A stretch of DNA of 64,000 nt. Origin: Planctomycetota bacterium. GTDB lineage: Bacteria > Planctomycetota > UBA1135 > GCA-002686595. Both the position numbers and the translations under genes were made by a program. Positions 31,804-40,841 of the stretch are shown here, in pieces. A model generated the notes under the pieces. The model was not told the DNA's origin. It saw nothing but the letters and a program-made list of their open reading frames with translations, and did not search any database. The DNA is taken from NCBI GenBank assembly GCA_016714045.1, contig JADJNY010000002.1, positions 1 through 64,000 on the forward strand, in the 5' to 3' direction. Within the stretch, counting starts at the first letter, position 1. Every line of letters starts with the position of its first letter.

Positions 31804-33882
31804 ATGCGCAACGCACCGAAACCCGAACGGACGCCGCTCCTGAATCGACCGCTCGCGCGCCGCGCGGCGCTCGAGGCGCTCGCGAAGCTCGACCCGCGCC
31901 GCCAGGCGCGGAACCCCGTGATGTTCCTCGTCTGGGTCGGCGCCGCGCTGACGACCGTGCTCGCCGTTCAACCCGCGTTCGGCCGCGGCGAGGAGCGCTT
32001 CACGTTCGTCCTGGCGATCGCCGGCTGGCTTTGGGCCACGCTGTACTTCGCCAACTTCGCGGAAGCGCTCGCCGAGGGCCGCGGGAAGGCGCAGGCCGAG
32101 TCGTTGCGCAAGACGCGCCGCGACGTCGTCGCGAAGAAGCTCGCGCGGCCCGAGCGCGGAGCCGAGCACACGCTCACGCCGGCGACGAGCCTGCGCAAGG
32201 GCGACCCTGTGCTCGTCGAGGCGGGGGACGTCGTCCCGTGCGACGGCACCGTGATCGACGGCATCGCGTCCGTCGACGAGAGCGCGATCACCGGCGAGAG
32301 CGCGCCCGTGATCCGCGAGAGCGGCGGCGACCGGAGCTCCGTCACCGGCGGGACGCGGGTCTTGTCCGACTGGCTCGTGGTGCGCGTCGTCGCGAACCCG
32401 GGCGAGGCCTTCCTCGATCGGATGATCGCGCTGGTCGAGGGCGCGCGGCGCGGACGGACGCCGAACGAGACCGCGCTGTTCGTCCTGCTCGCGAGCTTGA
32501 CGATCGTGTTCTTGCTCGCGACGGCGACGCTGCGGCCGTTCTCGGCCTTCGCGGTGGAGGCGAGCGGCGCAGGGCGGGCCGTCTCGCTGACGGTGCTCGT
32601 CGCGCTGCTCGTCTGCCTGATCCCGACGACGATCGGCGGACTGCTCTCCGCGATCGGCATCGCCGGGATGGACCGCATGATCCAGGCGAACGTGATCGCG
32701 AACTCGGGCCGCGCGGTCGAGGCGGCGGGGGACGTCGACGTGCTCCTGCTCGACAAGACGGGCACGATCACGCTCGGGAACCGGCAGGCGGCGGAGTTCG
32801 TCCCCGCGCACGGCGTCACGGCGGAGGCGCTCGCGGACGCGGCGCAGCTCGCATCGCTCGCGGACGAGACGCCGGAGGGCCGCAGCATCGTCGTGCTCGC
32901 GAAGGAGCGGCATGGGTTGCGCGAGCGCGCGCTGAACGAGCTCGGCGCGACCTTCATCCCGTTCTCGGCGCAGACGCGCATGAGCGGCGTCGACTTCGAC
33001 GGCCGCGAGATCCGCAAGGGTGCGGCGGACGCGATCGCGGACTACGTCTCGTGGCACGATGGCGCGTTCCCGGCCGACGTGCGCGCGGCCGTCGAGCGCA
33101 TCGCGCGCGGCGGCGGGACTCCGCTCGTCGTCGCGGAGCGCGCGCGCGTGCTCGGCGTCCTCCACCTGAAGGACGTAGTCAAGGGCGGCATCCGTGAGCG
33201 CTTCGTCGAGCTGCGCCGCATGGGCATCAAGACCGTGATGATCACCGGCGACAACCCGCTCACCGCCGCCGCGATCGCCGCAGAGGCCGGCGTCGACGAC
33301 TTCCTCGCGCAGGCGACGCCGGAGCGCAAACTCGAGCTCATCCGCGACTACCAGAGCCGCGGGCACCTCGTCGCGATGGCCGGCGACGGCACGAACGACG
33401 CCCCGGCGCTCGCGCAGGCCGACGTCGGCGTCGCGATGAACAGCGGCACGCAGGCGGCGAAGGAAGCGGGCAACCTGATCGACCTCGATTCCAACCCGAC
33501 GAAGCTGATCGAGATCGTCGCGGTCGGGAAGCAGATGCTGATGACGCGCGGAGCGCTGACGACGTTCAGCATCGCGAACGACGTCGCGAAGTACTTCGCG
33601 ATCCTCCCCGCGGCGTTCGCGGCGACCTACCCCGAGCTCGGCGGCCTCGACCCGATGCACCTCGCGTCGCCGACCTCGGCCGTGCTGTCGGCGGTGATCT
33701 TCAACGCGCTGATCATCGTGGTGCTGATCCCGCTCGCCCTGCGCGGCGTGCGGTACCGTCCGATCGGCGCGCAGGCGCTCCTGCGGCGCAACCTGCTCGT
33801 GTACGGGCTCGGCGGCCTCGTCGCGCCGTTCGCGGGCATCAAGGCGATCGACGTCGTGCTGAACGGGCTGGGCTTGGCGTGA
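31804..33882 (+). CDS. kdpB: Potassium-transporting ATPase ATP-binding subunit KdpB
   Basis: The 692-residue P-type ATPase has the actuator motif SAITGESAPVIRESGGD, the KdpB ion-region segment CLIPTTIGGLLSAIGIAGMDR, the phosphorylation motif LLLDKTGTITLGNRQA with Asp317, the nucleotide-domain segment GRSIVVLAKE, MITGDNPLTAAAIAAEAGVD and the hinge MAGDGTNDAPALAQADVGVAM. It hydrolyses ATP to energise K+ import through KdpA. The start is preceded by GGAG and sits 12 bases after kdpA. Confidence 0.98.
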   Translation: MRNAPKPERTPLLNRPLARRAALEALAKLDPRRQARNPVMFLVWVGAALTTVLAVQPAFGRGEERFTFVLAIAGWLWATLYFANFAEALAEGRGKAQAESLRKTRRDVVAKKLARPERGAEHTLTPATSLRKGDPVLVEAGDVVPCDGTVIDGIASVDESAITGESAPVIRESGGDRSSVTGGTRVLSDWLVVRVVANPGEAFLDRMIALVEGARRGRTPNETALFVLLASLTIVFLLATATLRPFSAFAVEASGAGRAVSLTVLVALLVCLIPTTIGGLLSAIGIAGMDRMIQANVIANSGRAVEAAGDVDVLLLDKTGTITLGNRQAAEFVPAHGVTAEALADAAQLASLADETPEGRSIVVLAKERHGLRERALNELGATFIPFSAQTRMSGVDFDGREIRKGAADAIADYVSWHDGAFPADVRAAVERIARGGGTPLVVAERARVLGVLHLKDVVKGGIRERFVELRRMGIKTVMITGDNPLTAAAIAAEAGVDDFLAQATPERKLELIRDYQSRGHLVAMAGDGTNDAPALAQADVGVAMNSGTQAAKEAGNLIDLDSNPTKLIEIVAVGKQMLMTRGALTTFSIANDVAKYFAILPAAFAATYPELGGLDPMHLASPTSAVLSAVIFNALIIVVLIPLALRGVRYRPIGAQALLRRNLLVYGLGGLVAPFAGIKAIDVVLNGLGLA

Positions 33883-33899
33883 GGCTGGAAGGGAAGACC

Positions 33900-34466
33900 A
33901 TGTTGCGCGACCTCGTGGTGTCGGTGCGGATGCTCCTCGTGATGACGCTCCTCACGGGCGTCGCGTACCCGCTCGTCGTCTGGGCGGCCGGCAACGCGCT
34001 CTTCCCGGAGCGCGCACGAGGCAGCGTGGTCGTCGTCGACGGAACGGTCCGCGGCTCGCGCCTCGTCGGTCAGGCCTTCGACGGCGAACGGTGGTTCTGG
34101 GGGCGTCCGTCGGCGACCTCGCCGGCCTGCAACGCCGCGGCCTCGGGTGGCTCGAACCTCGGGCCGACGAACCCGGCGCTCGCGGCGATCGTGCGAGCGC
34201 GCATCGAGCGCCTCGAGGCCGCGCCGCATCCGAGTCGCGCGATCCCCGTCGACCTCGTGACGGCGTCCGGGAGCGGCCTCGATCCGCACGTCAGCCCGGC
34301 CGCGGCGCGGTACCAGGTCGAGCGCGTCGCTGCCGCGCGTGGGCTCGCTCTGGACCGCGTTCGCGCGCTCGTCGAGGCGCACGTCGAGCCGCCCACGCTC
34401 GGCTTGCTCGGCGAAGCGCGCGTCAACGTGCTCGAACTCAATCTGGCGCTCGACGCGCTGCGGTAG
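33900..34466 (+). CDS. kdpC: Potassium-transporting ATPase subunit KdpC
   Basis: The 188-residue product starts at the ATG at 33900 preceded by GGAAGGGAAG. A GTG at 33879 overlapping the kdpB stop would add seven residues. One N-terminal membrane helix (LLVMTLLTGVAYPLVVWAAG) is followed by the periplasmic KdpC domain: GSRLVGQAFDGERWFWGRPSA, AASGGSNLGPTNPAL, VTASGSGLDPHVSPAAARYQV and VNVLELNLALDAL. KdpC assembles with and assists the KdpB/KdpA pump. Confidence 0.95.
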   Translation: MLRDLVVSVRMLLVMTLLTGVAYPLVVWAAGNALFPERARGSVVVVDGTVRGSRLVGQAFDGERWFWGRPSATSPACNAAASGGSNLGPTNPALAAIVRARIERLEAAPHPSRAIPVDLVTASGSGLDPHVSPAAARYQVERVAAARGLALDRVRALVEAHVEPPTLGLLGEARVNVLELNLALDALR

Positions 34467-34476
34467 GCTCTCGGCG

Positions 34477-37173
34477 ATGCGCGAACAACGCCCCAGCCCC
34501 GAAGAGATGCTGGCGCGCGCCGAGCGCGAGGAGCGGAAGCAGCGCCACGGCCGCTTGCGCGTCTTCTTCGGCGCGGCGCCGGGCGTGGGCAAGACGTACG
34601 CGATGCTCGAGGCGGCCCAGCAGGCGCGACGCCAGGGCACGGACGTCGTCATCGGATGGGTCGAGACGCACGGCCGCGCGGAGACGGCGCGCCTCGCGGA
34701 GGGCCTCGAGCGCATTCCGCCGCGCAACGTCGAGCACCGCGGCGTCGCGCTCGCCGAGTTCGACCTCGACGTCGCGCTCGCGCGGCATCCGACGCTGATC
34801 CTCGTCGACGAGCTCGCGCACACGAACGCGCCGGGTTCGCGGCACGCGCGGCGCTGGCAGGACGTCCACGAGCTGCTCGAGGCGGGCATCGACGTCTACA
34901 CGACGCTAAACGTGCAGCACGTCGAGAGCTTGAACGACGTGGTCGCGTCGATCACGGGCGTCGCCGTGCGCGAGACGGTTCCGGATTCGATCCTCGACCG
35001 AGCGGACGAGATCGAGCTCGTCGACCTGTCGCCCGACGACCTGCTCGCTCGGCTCGCCGCGGGGAAGGTGTACGTGCCGCAGCGCGCGGAGCTCGCGGCG
35101 GCGAACTTCTTCCGCAAGGGGAACCTGATCGCGCTGCGCGAGCTCGCGCTGCGCCGCACGGCCGAGCGCGTCGACGCGCAGGCCTCCGAGTGGAAGCGGG
35201 AGCAGGGGATCTCCGCGACGTGGCGCACGGCCGAGCGCGTGCTCATCGCGATCGATGCGAGCCCGCAGTCGGCGGACCTGATCCGCGCGGGCAAGCGCAT
35301 CGCGGCGTCGCTCCACGCGCCGTGGATCGTGCTCACGGTCGAGGACTCCGACTTCGAGGGGCTCGCCGAGGCGGATCGCGAGCGCTTGTCGGCGCATCTC
35401 GCGCTCGCGCAGCGGCTCGGCGCGGAGACGCTCGTCGTACGCGGCGAGAGCGTGCCCGGCGAGGTCCTCGCCGTCGCGCGCGCGAGGGAGGTGACGCGCA
35501 TCCTCGTCGGCAAGCCGGGGCATTCTCGGTGGCGCGACCTGCTCCGCGGCTCGCTCGTCGACGCGCTCGTGCGCGGCTCGGAGGGCGCGGACGTGCTCGT
35601 GACCTCGGGGGAGGCACAGGACGAGCCGGTCCGGGTCCAACCCCGGGTCGCGCGCACCGCGCACGCGCGCGAGTGGATGATCGGCCTCGTCGCGGTCGCG
35701 AGCTGTACCGGCGTGTGTTTCCTCACCCGGGGCGTCCTGACGCTCGCCGACCAGGCGATGCTGTACCTGCTCGGCGTGCTCGTGGCCTCGAGTCGCGTGT
35801 CGCGCGTGCCGGCGCTCGTCGTCGCGGTCGTGAGCATCGCCGCGTTCGACTTCTGCTTCGTCCCGCCGTACTTCACCTTCGCCGTGTCCGATCGGACGTA
35901 CATCGTCACGTTCCTGGTGATGCTGCTCGTCGCGATCAGCGTCAGCCGCCGCACCGTCTTGTTGCGCGAGCAGGCGGACGACGCGCGGGAGCGCGAGCGT
36001 CGCACTGCGGCGCTGTTCACGCTCGGCCAGGAGCTCGGCGCGGTCGAGGACGCGCGCGACGTGGCCCACGCCGTCGTGCGGCAGGTGCGCACGCTCTTCG
36101 GCGGCGACGCGGCCATGTTCTTGCCCGACGCGACGCTCGAGAAGCCGCGGCTCGCTCCGCACGGCGGCGAATCGCCTGCGTGGGCGACGGAACGCGAGGA
36201 AGCCGTCGCGCGCTGGACGTTCGAGCACGGACGGCCCGCGGGTCGCGGCACGGACACGCTCCCCGGCTCGCAGGCGCTCCACCTGCCGCTCGCCGGGAGC
36301 TCCGGCGTGCTCGGGACGCTCGGCGTCCTGCCGCCGAACGCCGAGCGCGAGCTCACGCCCTCGGAGCGCCAGATGCTCGAGACGCTCGTCACGCAGACGG
36401 CGCAGGCCTTGGAGCGCATCGCGCTGCGCGAGGAGGCGGCGCGCGCGCGCCTCGCCGCGGAGACGGAGCGCACGCGGAGCGCGCTCCTGAGCGCCGTCTC
36501 GCACGACGTCCGCACGCCGCTCGCGTCGATCACGGGCTCGGCGCAGGTGCTGCTCGACGGCGAAGGCCGCGTCGCCGGGAGCGAGCGGCGCGCGCTGCTC
36601 GAGTCGATCCGCGACGAAGGCAACCGGCTCAGCCTGCTCGTCTCGAACCTGCTCGACATCACGCGGCTCGAGTCCGGCGCGATCGCGCTGCGCTGCGAGT
36701 GGTGTCCGGTGGACGAGGTCGTCGACTCGGCGCTCGGGCGGTTCGAGACGCGGCGCGGCGATCGCGAGCTCCTGCGGGACGTGCCCAAGGACGTCCTCCA
36801 GGCGTGGATGGACCCGATGCTCGCCGAGCAGGCGCTCGTGAACCTCCTCGACAACGCGTTCAAGTACAGCGCGCCGGGCGCGCCGGTGGAGGTGACCGTG
36901 CGCGACGCGGGCCGCGGCGTCGAGTTCCTCGTGCGCGATCGCGGACGCGGCATCCCGCCCGGCGAGGAGGCGCGCGTGTTCGAGAGCTTCTACCGCTGCG
37001 CCGAGGAGGCGCGCACGGAAGGCGCGGGGCTCGGGCTCGCGGTCGTGCGCGCGATCGCGCATGCTCACGGCGGTTCGGTCGCCGCGACGAACCGGCCCGG
37101 CGGAGGCGCGGAGTTCTCCTTCCTTCTGCCGCGGCCGAGCGCCGGCGAACCGCCCGCCGCACCGACACGATGA
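34477..37173 (+). CDS. kdpD: Sensor histidine kinase KdpD
   Basis: The 898-residue product starts at the ATG at 34477, 10 bases after kdpC. Order: KdpD N-terminal domain with Walker A FFGAAPGVGKT (residues ~30-40) and LILVDELAHTNAPGSRH; a USP-like domain ~245-370 (RVLIAIDASPQSADLI, ILVGKPGHSRWRDLLRG); four closely spaced membrane helices ~395-490 (DUF4118); a GAF-like sensor ~505-650; HisKA with His676 in AVSHDVRTPLASI; HATPase with NLLDNAFKYSAPGAP and GAGLGLAVVRAI. It senses K+ limitation and phosphorylates KdpE. All domains are full length. Confidence 0.97.
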   Translation: MREQRPSPEEMLARAEREERKQRHGRLRVFFGAAPGVGKTYAMLEAAQQARRQGTDVVIGWVETHGRAETARLAEGLERIPPRNVEHRGVALAEFDLDVALARHPTLILVDELAHTNAPGSRHARRWQDVHELLEAGIDVYTTLNVQHVESLNDVVASITGVAVRETVPDSILDRADEIELVDLSPDDLLARLAAGKVYVPQRAELAAANFFRKGNLIALRELALRRTAERVDAQASEWKREQGISATWRTAERVLIAIDASPQSADLIRAGKRIAASLHAPWIVLTVEDSDFEGLAEADRERLSAHLALAQRLGAETLVVRGESVPGEVLAVARAREVTRILVGKPGHSRWRDLLRGSLVDALVRGSEGADVLVTSGEAQDEPVRVQPRVARTAHAREWMIGLVAVASCTGVCFLTRGVLTLADQAMLYLLGVLVASSRVSRVPALVVAVVSIAAFDFCFVPPYFTFAVSDRTYIVTFLVMLLVAISVSRRTVLLREQADDARERERRTAALFTLGQELGAVEDARDVAHAVVRQVRTLFGGDAAMFLPDATLEKPRLAPHGGESPAWATEREEAVARWTFEHGRPAGRGTDTLPGSQALHLPLAGSSGVLGTLGVLPPNAERELTPSERQMLETLVTQTAQALERIALREEAARARLAAETERTRSALLSAVSHDVRTPLASITGSAQVLLDGEGRVAGSERRALLESIRDEGNRLSLLVSNLLDITRLESGAIALRCEWCPVDEVVDSALGRFETRRGDRELLRDVPKDVLQAWMDPMLAEQALVNLLDNAFKYSAPGAPVEVTVRDAGRGVEFLVRDRGRGIPPGEEARVFESFYRCAEEARTEGAGLGLAVVRAIAHAHGGSVAATNRPGGGAEFSFLLPRPSAGEPPAAPTR

Positions 37174-37895
37174 AGCCGAATGGAACCGATGCCGCGCAGG
37201 GCCCGCTCGTGCTCGCCGTCGAGGACGAGGAGCCCGTGCTGCGCTTCCTGCGCACCGGACTCGCGTCGCAGGGATACCGCGTGATCGAGAGCGGCACGGG
37301 GAAGGACGCGTTGCGCTCCGCCGTGCAGTACGTGCCCGACGTCGTGCTCCTGGACCTCGGTCTACCGGACATGGACGGGCTGCAGGTGCTCGCGAGCCTC
37401 CGCGCGTGGAGCCGCGTGCCCGTGATCGTGCTCTCGGCGCGCGGACAGGAGCGCGCGAAGGTCGAGGCGCTCGACGCGGGCGCGGACGATTACCTGACGA
37501 AGCCGTTCGGCTTCCCCGAGCTCCTCGCGCGCATGCGGGTCGCGCTGCGACACGCGGTGCGCACGCAGGGCGCGGGCGAGGAGCGCGTGTTCGCGAGCGG
37601 CGGCCTCGAGATCGACCTCGTCGACCGGCGGGTCAAGCTCGGCGAGCGCGACGTGCACCTGACACCGATCGAGTTCAAGCTGCTCGCCGCGCTCGCGCGA
37701 CATGCGGGCCGCGTCGTGACGCACAAGCAGCTGCTCGAGGAGGTGTGGGGGCCGCAGTGCGTCAACGAGAGCCAGTACCTGCGCGTCCACATGACGCACT
37801 TGCGACGGAAGCTCGAGCGCGGTCCGGCCGAACCGCGCGTGTTCGAGACGGAGGCGGGGGTCGGGTATCGGCTGAGGTTGCCGGAAGGCGAGTGA
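37170..37895 (+). CDS. kdpE: Response regulator KdpE
   Basis: The 241-residue OmpR-type regulator starts at an ATG overlapping the kdpD stop (ATGA). Receiver domain: acidic pocket VEDEE, phospho-acceptor Asp62 in VLLDLGLPDMDGL, conserved Lys111 in DYLTKPFGFPEL. The C-terminal winged helix is recognised by LTPIEFKLLAALARHAGRVV and YLRVHMTHLRRKLE. In known systems KdpE activates its own kdp operon; here kdpDE lie in the same transcription unit as the structural genes, which would give positive feedback. Confidence 0.97.
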   Translation: MKPNGTDAAQGPLVLAVEDEEPVLRFLRTGLASQGYRVIESGTGKDALRSAVQYVPDVVLLDLGLPDMDGLQVLASLRAWSRVPVIVLSARGQERAKVEALDAGADDYLTKPFGFPELLARMRVALRHAVRTQGAGEERVFASGGLEIDLVDRRVKLGERDVHLTPIEFKLLAALARHAGRVVTHKQLLEEVWGPQCVNESQYLRVHMTHLRRKLERGPAEPRVFETEAGVGYRLRLPEGE

Positions 37896-37938
37896 GACGT
37901 TCGAGGGTGAGCGCTCCGCCTCTCCCTGCCCCTGACGA

Positions 37939-38087
37939 GATGCTGAGAGCAACTAGAACTCCGCGCAAGCCAGGACCGGTCCTCCGGTCCTGGCTTGTGC
38001 GGAGTCCGTGATGCGGAGCACACGAGTGTGTTCCGTTGCGTCCCTTTCTCCGTGTCGTCCCATCTGGCAATTGCGCTCCTGACCGAC
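37939..38087 (+). repeat. Interspersed hairpin repeat, copy 3
   Basis: Begins 44 bases after the kdpE stop. Arms 37958-37979 and 37984-38005 pair over all 22 positions (one G-T) around loop TCCT at 37980-37983. The second small hairpin GGAGCACAC/GTGTGTTCC, the CGTTGCGTCCCTT segment and the GGCAATTGCGCTCC tail are all present. Compared with copy 1, at least four stem pairs are swapped by compensatory changes (for example C-G to T-A in the third pair). It forms an inverted pair with copy 4, which is 21 bases away. Confidence 0.88.
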
Positions 38088-38108
38088 GCCAAGCGATCGC
38101 GCCTCGCA

Positions 38109-38258
38109 TCGGTCGGGAGCGCAATTGCCAGATGAAGAGATCAAGGGGGAAGGGACGCAACGGAACACATTCGGATGCTCCGCATTCCGGACTCCGCGTT
38201 GGCACGGGCCGGAGGACCGGCCCGTGCCAACGCGGAGTTCTAGTTGCTCTCAGCAACC
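38109..38258 (-). repeat. Interspersed hairpin repeat, copy 4 (inverted)
   Basis: The same element on the opposite strand, tail to tail with copy 3. Arms 38191-38212 and 38217-38238 are perfectly complementary over 22 bp. The loop is again TCCT when read on the minus strand. The stem differs from copy 3 at several neighbouring pairs (GTTGGC against GCCAAC where copy 3 has GCAAGC against GCTTGT), with both strands changed together. The remaining part of 38259-38391 up to the dienelactone hydrolase gene holds nothing recognisable. Confidence 0.88.
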
Positions 38259-38391
38259 AGCGACGGGCGAACCGAGAACGGACCGCGCCGCGAGCCGTCT
38301 CGAACGCAGACGTTCAGCACCTCGCGCGAGTCACCGAGTGACCGCGCGCGGCACCTCGAACCTGGCGCTCGGCACACTCCTCAGCCCCCCG

Positions 38392-39207
38392 TCACCGCTT
38401 CGCGCCCTTCACGAACGCCAGGGCGAACGCGGCCCGCATGTGCTCCCAGCTCAGCGCGTCCGCCGTCGCGTCGTACGCGACGCCCGGGATGCCGAACGAG
38501 TCCGCGCTCTTGTTCGTGAACGAGTGCACCGCGCCCGAATAGGAGAGGAACTGGTACGTGCGCTTCGCGGCCTTCATCTCCGCGTGGAAGCCCGTGATCT
38601 CGTCGGGATTCACGAACGCGTCGTCCTGGCCGTGGCACACCGTGATCATCGCGGTGATCTTCGCGTTGTCCTCGGGCTTCACGAGCGACGTCAGCTTGCT
38701 CGTGTGGAACGCGACGATGGCGCGCAGATCGGCGCCCGTGCGCGCGAGCTCGAGCGCGACCGTGCCGCCCATGCAGTACCCGATCGCCGCGACGCGCGTC
38801 TTGTCGACCTGCGGCTGACGCAGGAGCGCGTCGTAGCCCGCGCGCGCGCGCCCGCGGCCGAGCTCGGGGTTGCCGTAGACCTCGCCGGACCACGCCGTGG
38901 CTTCCTTCGGGTCCTTCGTCGTCTTGCCTGCGCCGTAGACGTCGATCGCGAGCGCGACGTAGCCGAGCTCCGCGAGCTTCTTCGCGCGTTCGTGCGCGTA
39001 CTCGTTGCAGCCCCACCACTCGGGGCAGACGACGACGGCGGGCTGGGGCGTCTTCTCGGTCGCCTTCGCGTCGTCCCAGGCGAGGAAGCCGACGAGCTTC
39101 GTGCCCGCGTGCTCGTACTCGAGCGCCTTCGTCTGGACGCCCGCGAGCGCGGGGAGGGTGAGCAGGAGGACGCCGAAGATCGTTCGAAGGAGGGAGCGGG
39201 AGCGCAT
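38392..39207 (-). CDS. Dienelactone hydrolase family protein, exported
   Basis: The 271-residue product starts at the ATG at 39207 with GAGGA upstream. The N-terminal signal peptide is MRSRSLLRTIFGVLLLTLPALAG. The alpha/beta-hydrolase body carries the DLH catalytic triad: Cys in AIGYCMGGTVALELA, Asp in CHGQDDAFVNP and His in SGAVHSFTNKSAD. Members hydrolyse dienelactones or other esters; the exported location argues for a general esterase rather than aromatic ring-cleavage metabolism. The frame is open far upstream but without coding character. Confidence 0.9.
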   Translation of the reverse strand: MRSRSLLRTIFGVLLLTLPALAGVQTKALEYEHAGTKLVGFLAWDDAKATEKTPQPAVVVCPEWWGCNEYAHERAKKLAELGYVALAIDVYGAGKTTKDPKEATAWSGEVYGNPELGRGRARAGYDALLRQPQVDKTRVAAIGYCMGGTVALELARTGADLRAIVAFHTSKLTSLVKPEDNAKITAMITVCHGQDDAFVNPDEITGFHAEMKAAKRTYQFLSYSGAVHSFTNKSADSFGIPGVAYDATADALSWEHMRAAFALAFVKGAKR

Positions 39208-39329
39208 GGGTTTCCTCGTGAGCGTGCGGTTCGAGCGCGAGAGCGTACTTCGCCCGCCGCCGCAGCCCAACCTCGGGCCGCGTCCAAGTCTCGCCGCACG
39301 GCCTCTCGCTGTGTCGCACGGCCTCTCGC

Positions 39330-40604
39330 TCACCCCCGGCTCCGTCCCTCCCGACGCCGCACGAGCTCCATCCCGATCTCCTCCTGCCTCCGCCACTGCC
39401 CGTACAACCTCCCGCGCCCTTCGAGCGCGAGCAGCCTCCCGCGCGTCCGTTCGCTCACCCTTCCTGCGGGCGCGTTGCGGAACGGCGTGCCCGGCAGGGG
39501 CAGGAACGTGTGCCCGTGCACGCGCGCTCCGCGCGCCATCAACCGCTCCATCAGCGCCACCGTCGCGTCCACGTCCGCGTCGTCCTCGCCCGGCAATCCG
39601 AGCAGGAAGTCGACGTTCGGCACGAACCCCGCCGCGACGCTGTGCTCGACCGCGCGCTCGATGCTCTCGACGCCGTGCCCGCGATGGCTCGCGCGCAGGA
39701 CGCCCTCGCTCCCCGACTGGCCGCCGATCACCAGGTTGTCGTTGTCGACGAAGCGCTTCAGCAGCGCGAGCGCTTCCGGCGTCGCATGCTCGGGGCGCAC
39801 TTCGCTCGGGAACGTGCCGAAGAACATGCGTCCTTCCGCTCCGATCGCCGCGCGCACGGCGCGCAGGAGCGCTTCGACCGCGGCGAGGTCGACCCGCTCG
39901 TCCATCGACCCGTAGGACAGCGACGTCGGCGACACGAAGCGCACGTCGCGCATCCCCGCGCGTCGGATGAGCCCCGCGTGGAGGGCGACGTTCTCCGGTG
40001 AGCGGTGCCGGAAGCGCGCCTTGTTCAGGAACGGCGTCTGGCAGAACTTGCACGCGTAGATGCAGCCGCGCGTGATCTCGACCGCGCCCCACAGCCGTCT
40101 CCGCGCCGAGAACGCGGGGAACTCGTCGAGGTGCGCGACCGTCGCTCCGCGTCCGTTCGCGACGAAGACCCCGCGCTCGAGCCGCGCGAGCCCCGTCACG
40201 TCCGCGAGCGGTGCTCCGTCGCGCAGCGCGCGCGCGACGGCGCGGATCAGGTGCTCGCCCTCGCCCGACGCGGCGAAGTCGAAGCCCTCGCGGAGGACCT
40301 CTTCGGGCTCCGCGCTCGCGTGCACGCCGCCCGCGAGCGAGGTCCAGCCGTCCGGCACCGCGCGCGCGAGCCACGCTCGTTCCGCCGCGCACTCCGCCAG
40401 GCTCGGGCTGTAGAACGACCACGCGACACACGCGCGTCGTCCCGCCTCCACCGCGCGCCGGGTCGCGTCGAGCAGCGACGTCGGCGACTTCGCCACGACG
40501 AGCTCGAGCCCGCCTTCGTCCTCGACGGCTTCGAGCGCGCCGGCGAGCACGTTGAGCGCGTACTTCCCCGGCGAACGATGGCTGAGGATCAGCGTGGCGG
40601 ACAT
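39330..40604 (-). CDS. B12-binding-domain radical SAM protein (TIGR04013-like)
   Basis: The 424-residue product starts at the ATG at 40604 (MSATLILSHRSPGKYALNVL). The N-terminal ~150 residues form a B12-binding-like Rossmann domain (GWTSLAGGVHASAEPEEVL, GEGEHLIRAV). The radical SAM core has the cluster motif CIYACKFC within EITRGCIYACKFCQTPF, followed by VRFVSPTSLSYGS and PNVDFLLGLPGEDD. The length and these segments match the TIGR04013 group of unknown substrate. It follows lptB on the same strand after a gap of 237 bases that shows no feature. Confidence 0.85.
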   Translation of the reverse strand: MSATLILSHRSPGKYALNVLAGALEAVEDEGGLELVVAKSPTSLLDATRRAVEAGRRACVAWSFYSPSLAECAAERAWLARAVPDGWTSLAGGVHASAEPEEVLREGFDFAASGEGEHLIRAVARALRDGAPLADVTGLARLERGVFVANGRGATVAHLDEFPAFSARRRLWGAVEITRGCIYACKFCQTPFLNKARFRHRSPENVALHAGLIRRAGMRDVRFVSPTSLSYGSMDERVDLAAVEALLRAVRAAIGAEGRMFFGTFPSEVRPEHATPEALALLKRFVDNDNLVIGGQSGSEGVLRASHRGHGVESIERAVEHSVAAGFVPNVDFLLGLPGEDDADVDATVALMERLMARGARVHGHTFLPLPGTPFRNAPAGRVSERTRGRLLALEGRGRLYGQWRRQEEIGMELVRRREGRSRG

Positions 40605-40841
40605 GTGAGGACCATCGTGCGCACCCCGCGGCACGAGCGCGAGCCCCCTGGCGCGTGGACCGCGTGGCGCGAGCTCCCCGGTACCGGGATCGCGCGGACG
40701 AGTGCGAGCCCTGCAGCGAGCGGATCGCGCGGCAATAGCCCTGCCGCGCGCGTTCCACGGAGAGCGGTCCGTGCGGTCGGGCGTGAGCTCGTCCGCGGTG
40801 CGCGGAGCGTGCCGAGAGGGGACCGAGGCGCTCGCCGCGCG

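Noticed and set aside
34656..37169. In-frame extension upstream of kdpE
   Set aside because: It overlaps kdpD in another frame and is purely Arg/Ala-rich; KdpE begins at the ATGA overlap at 37170.
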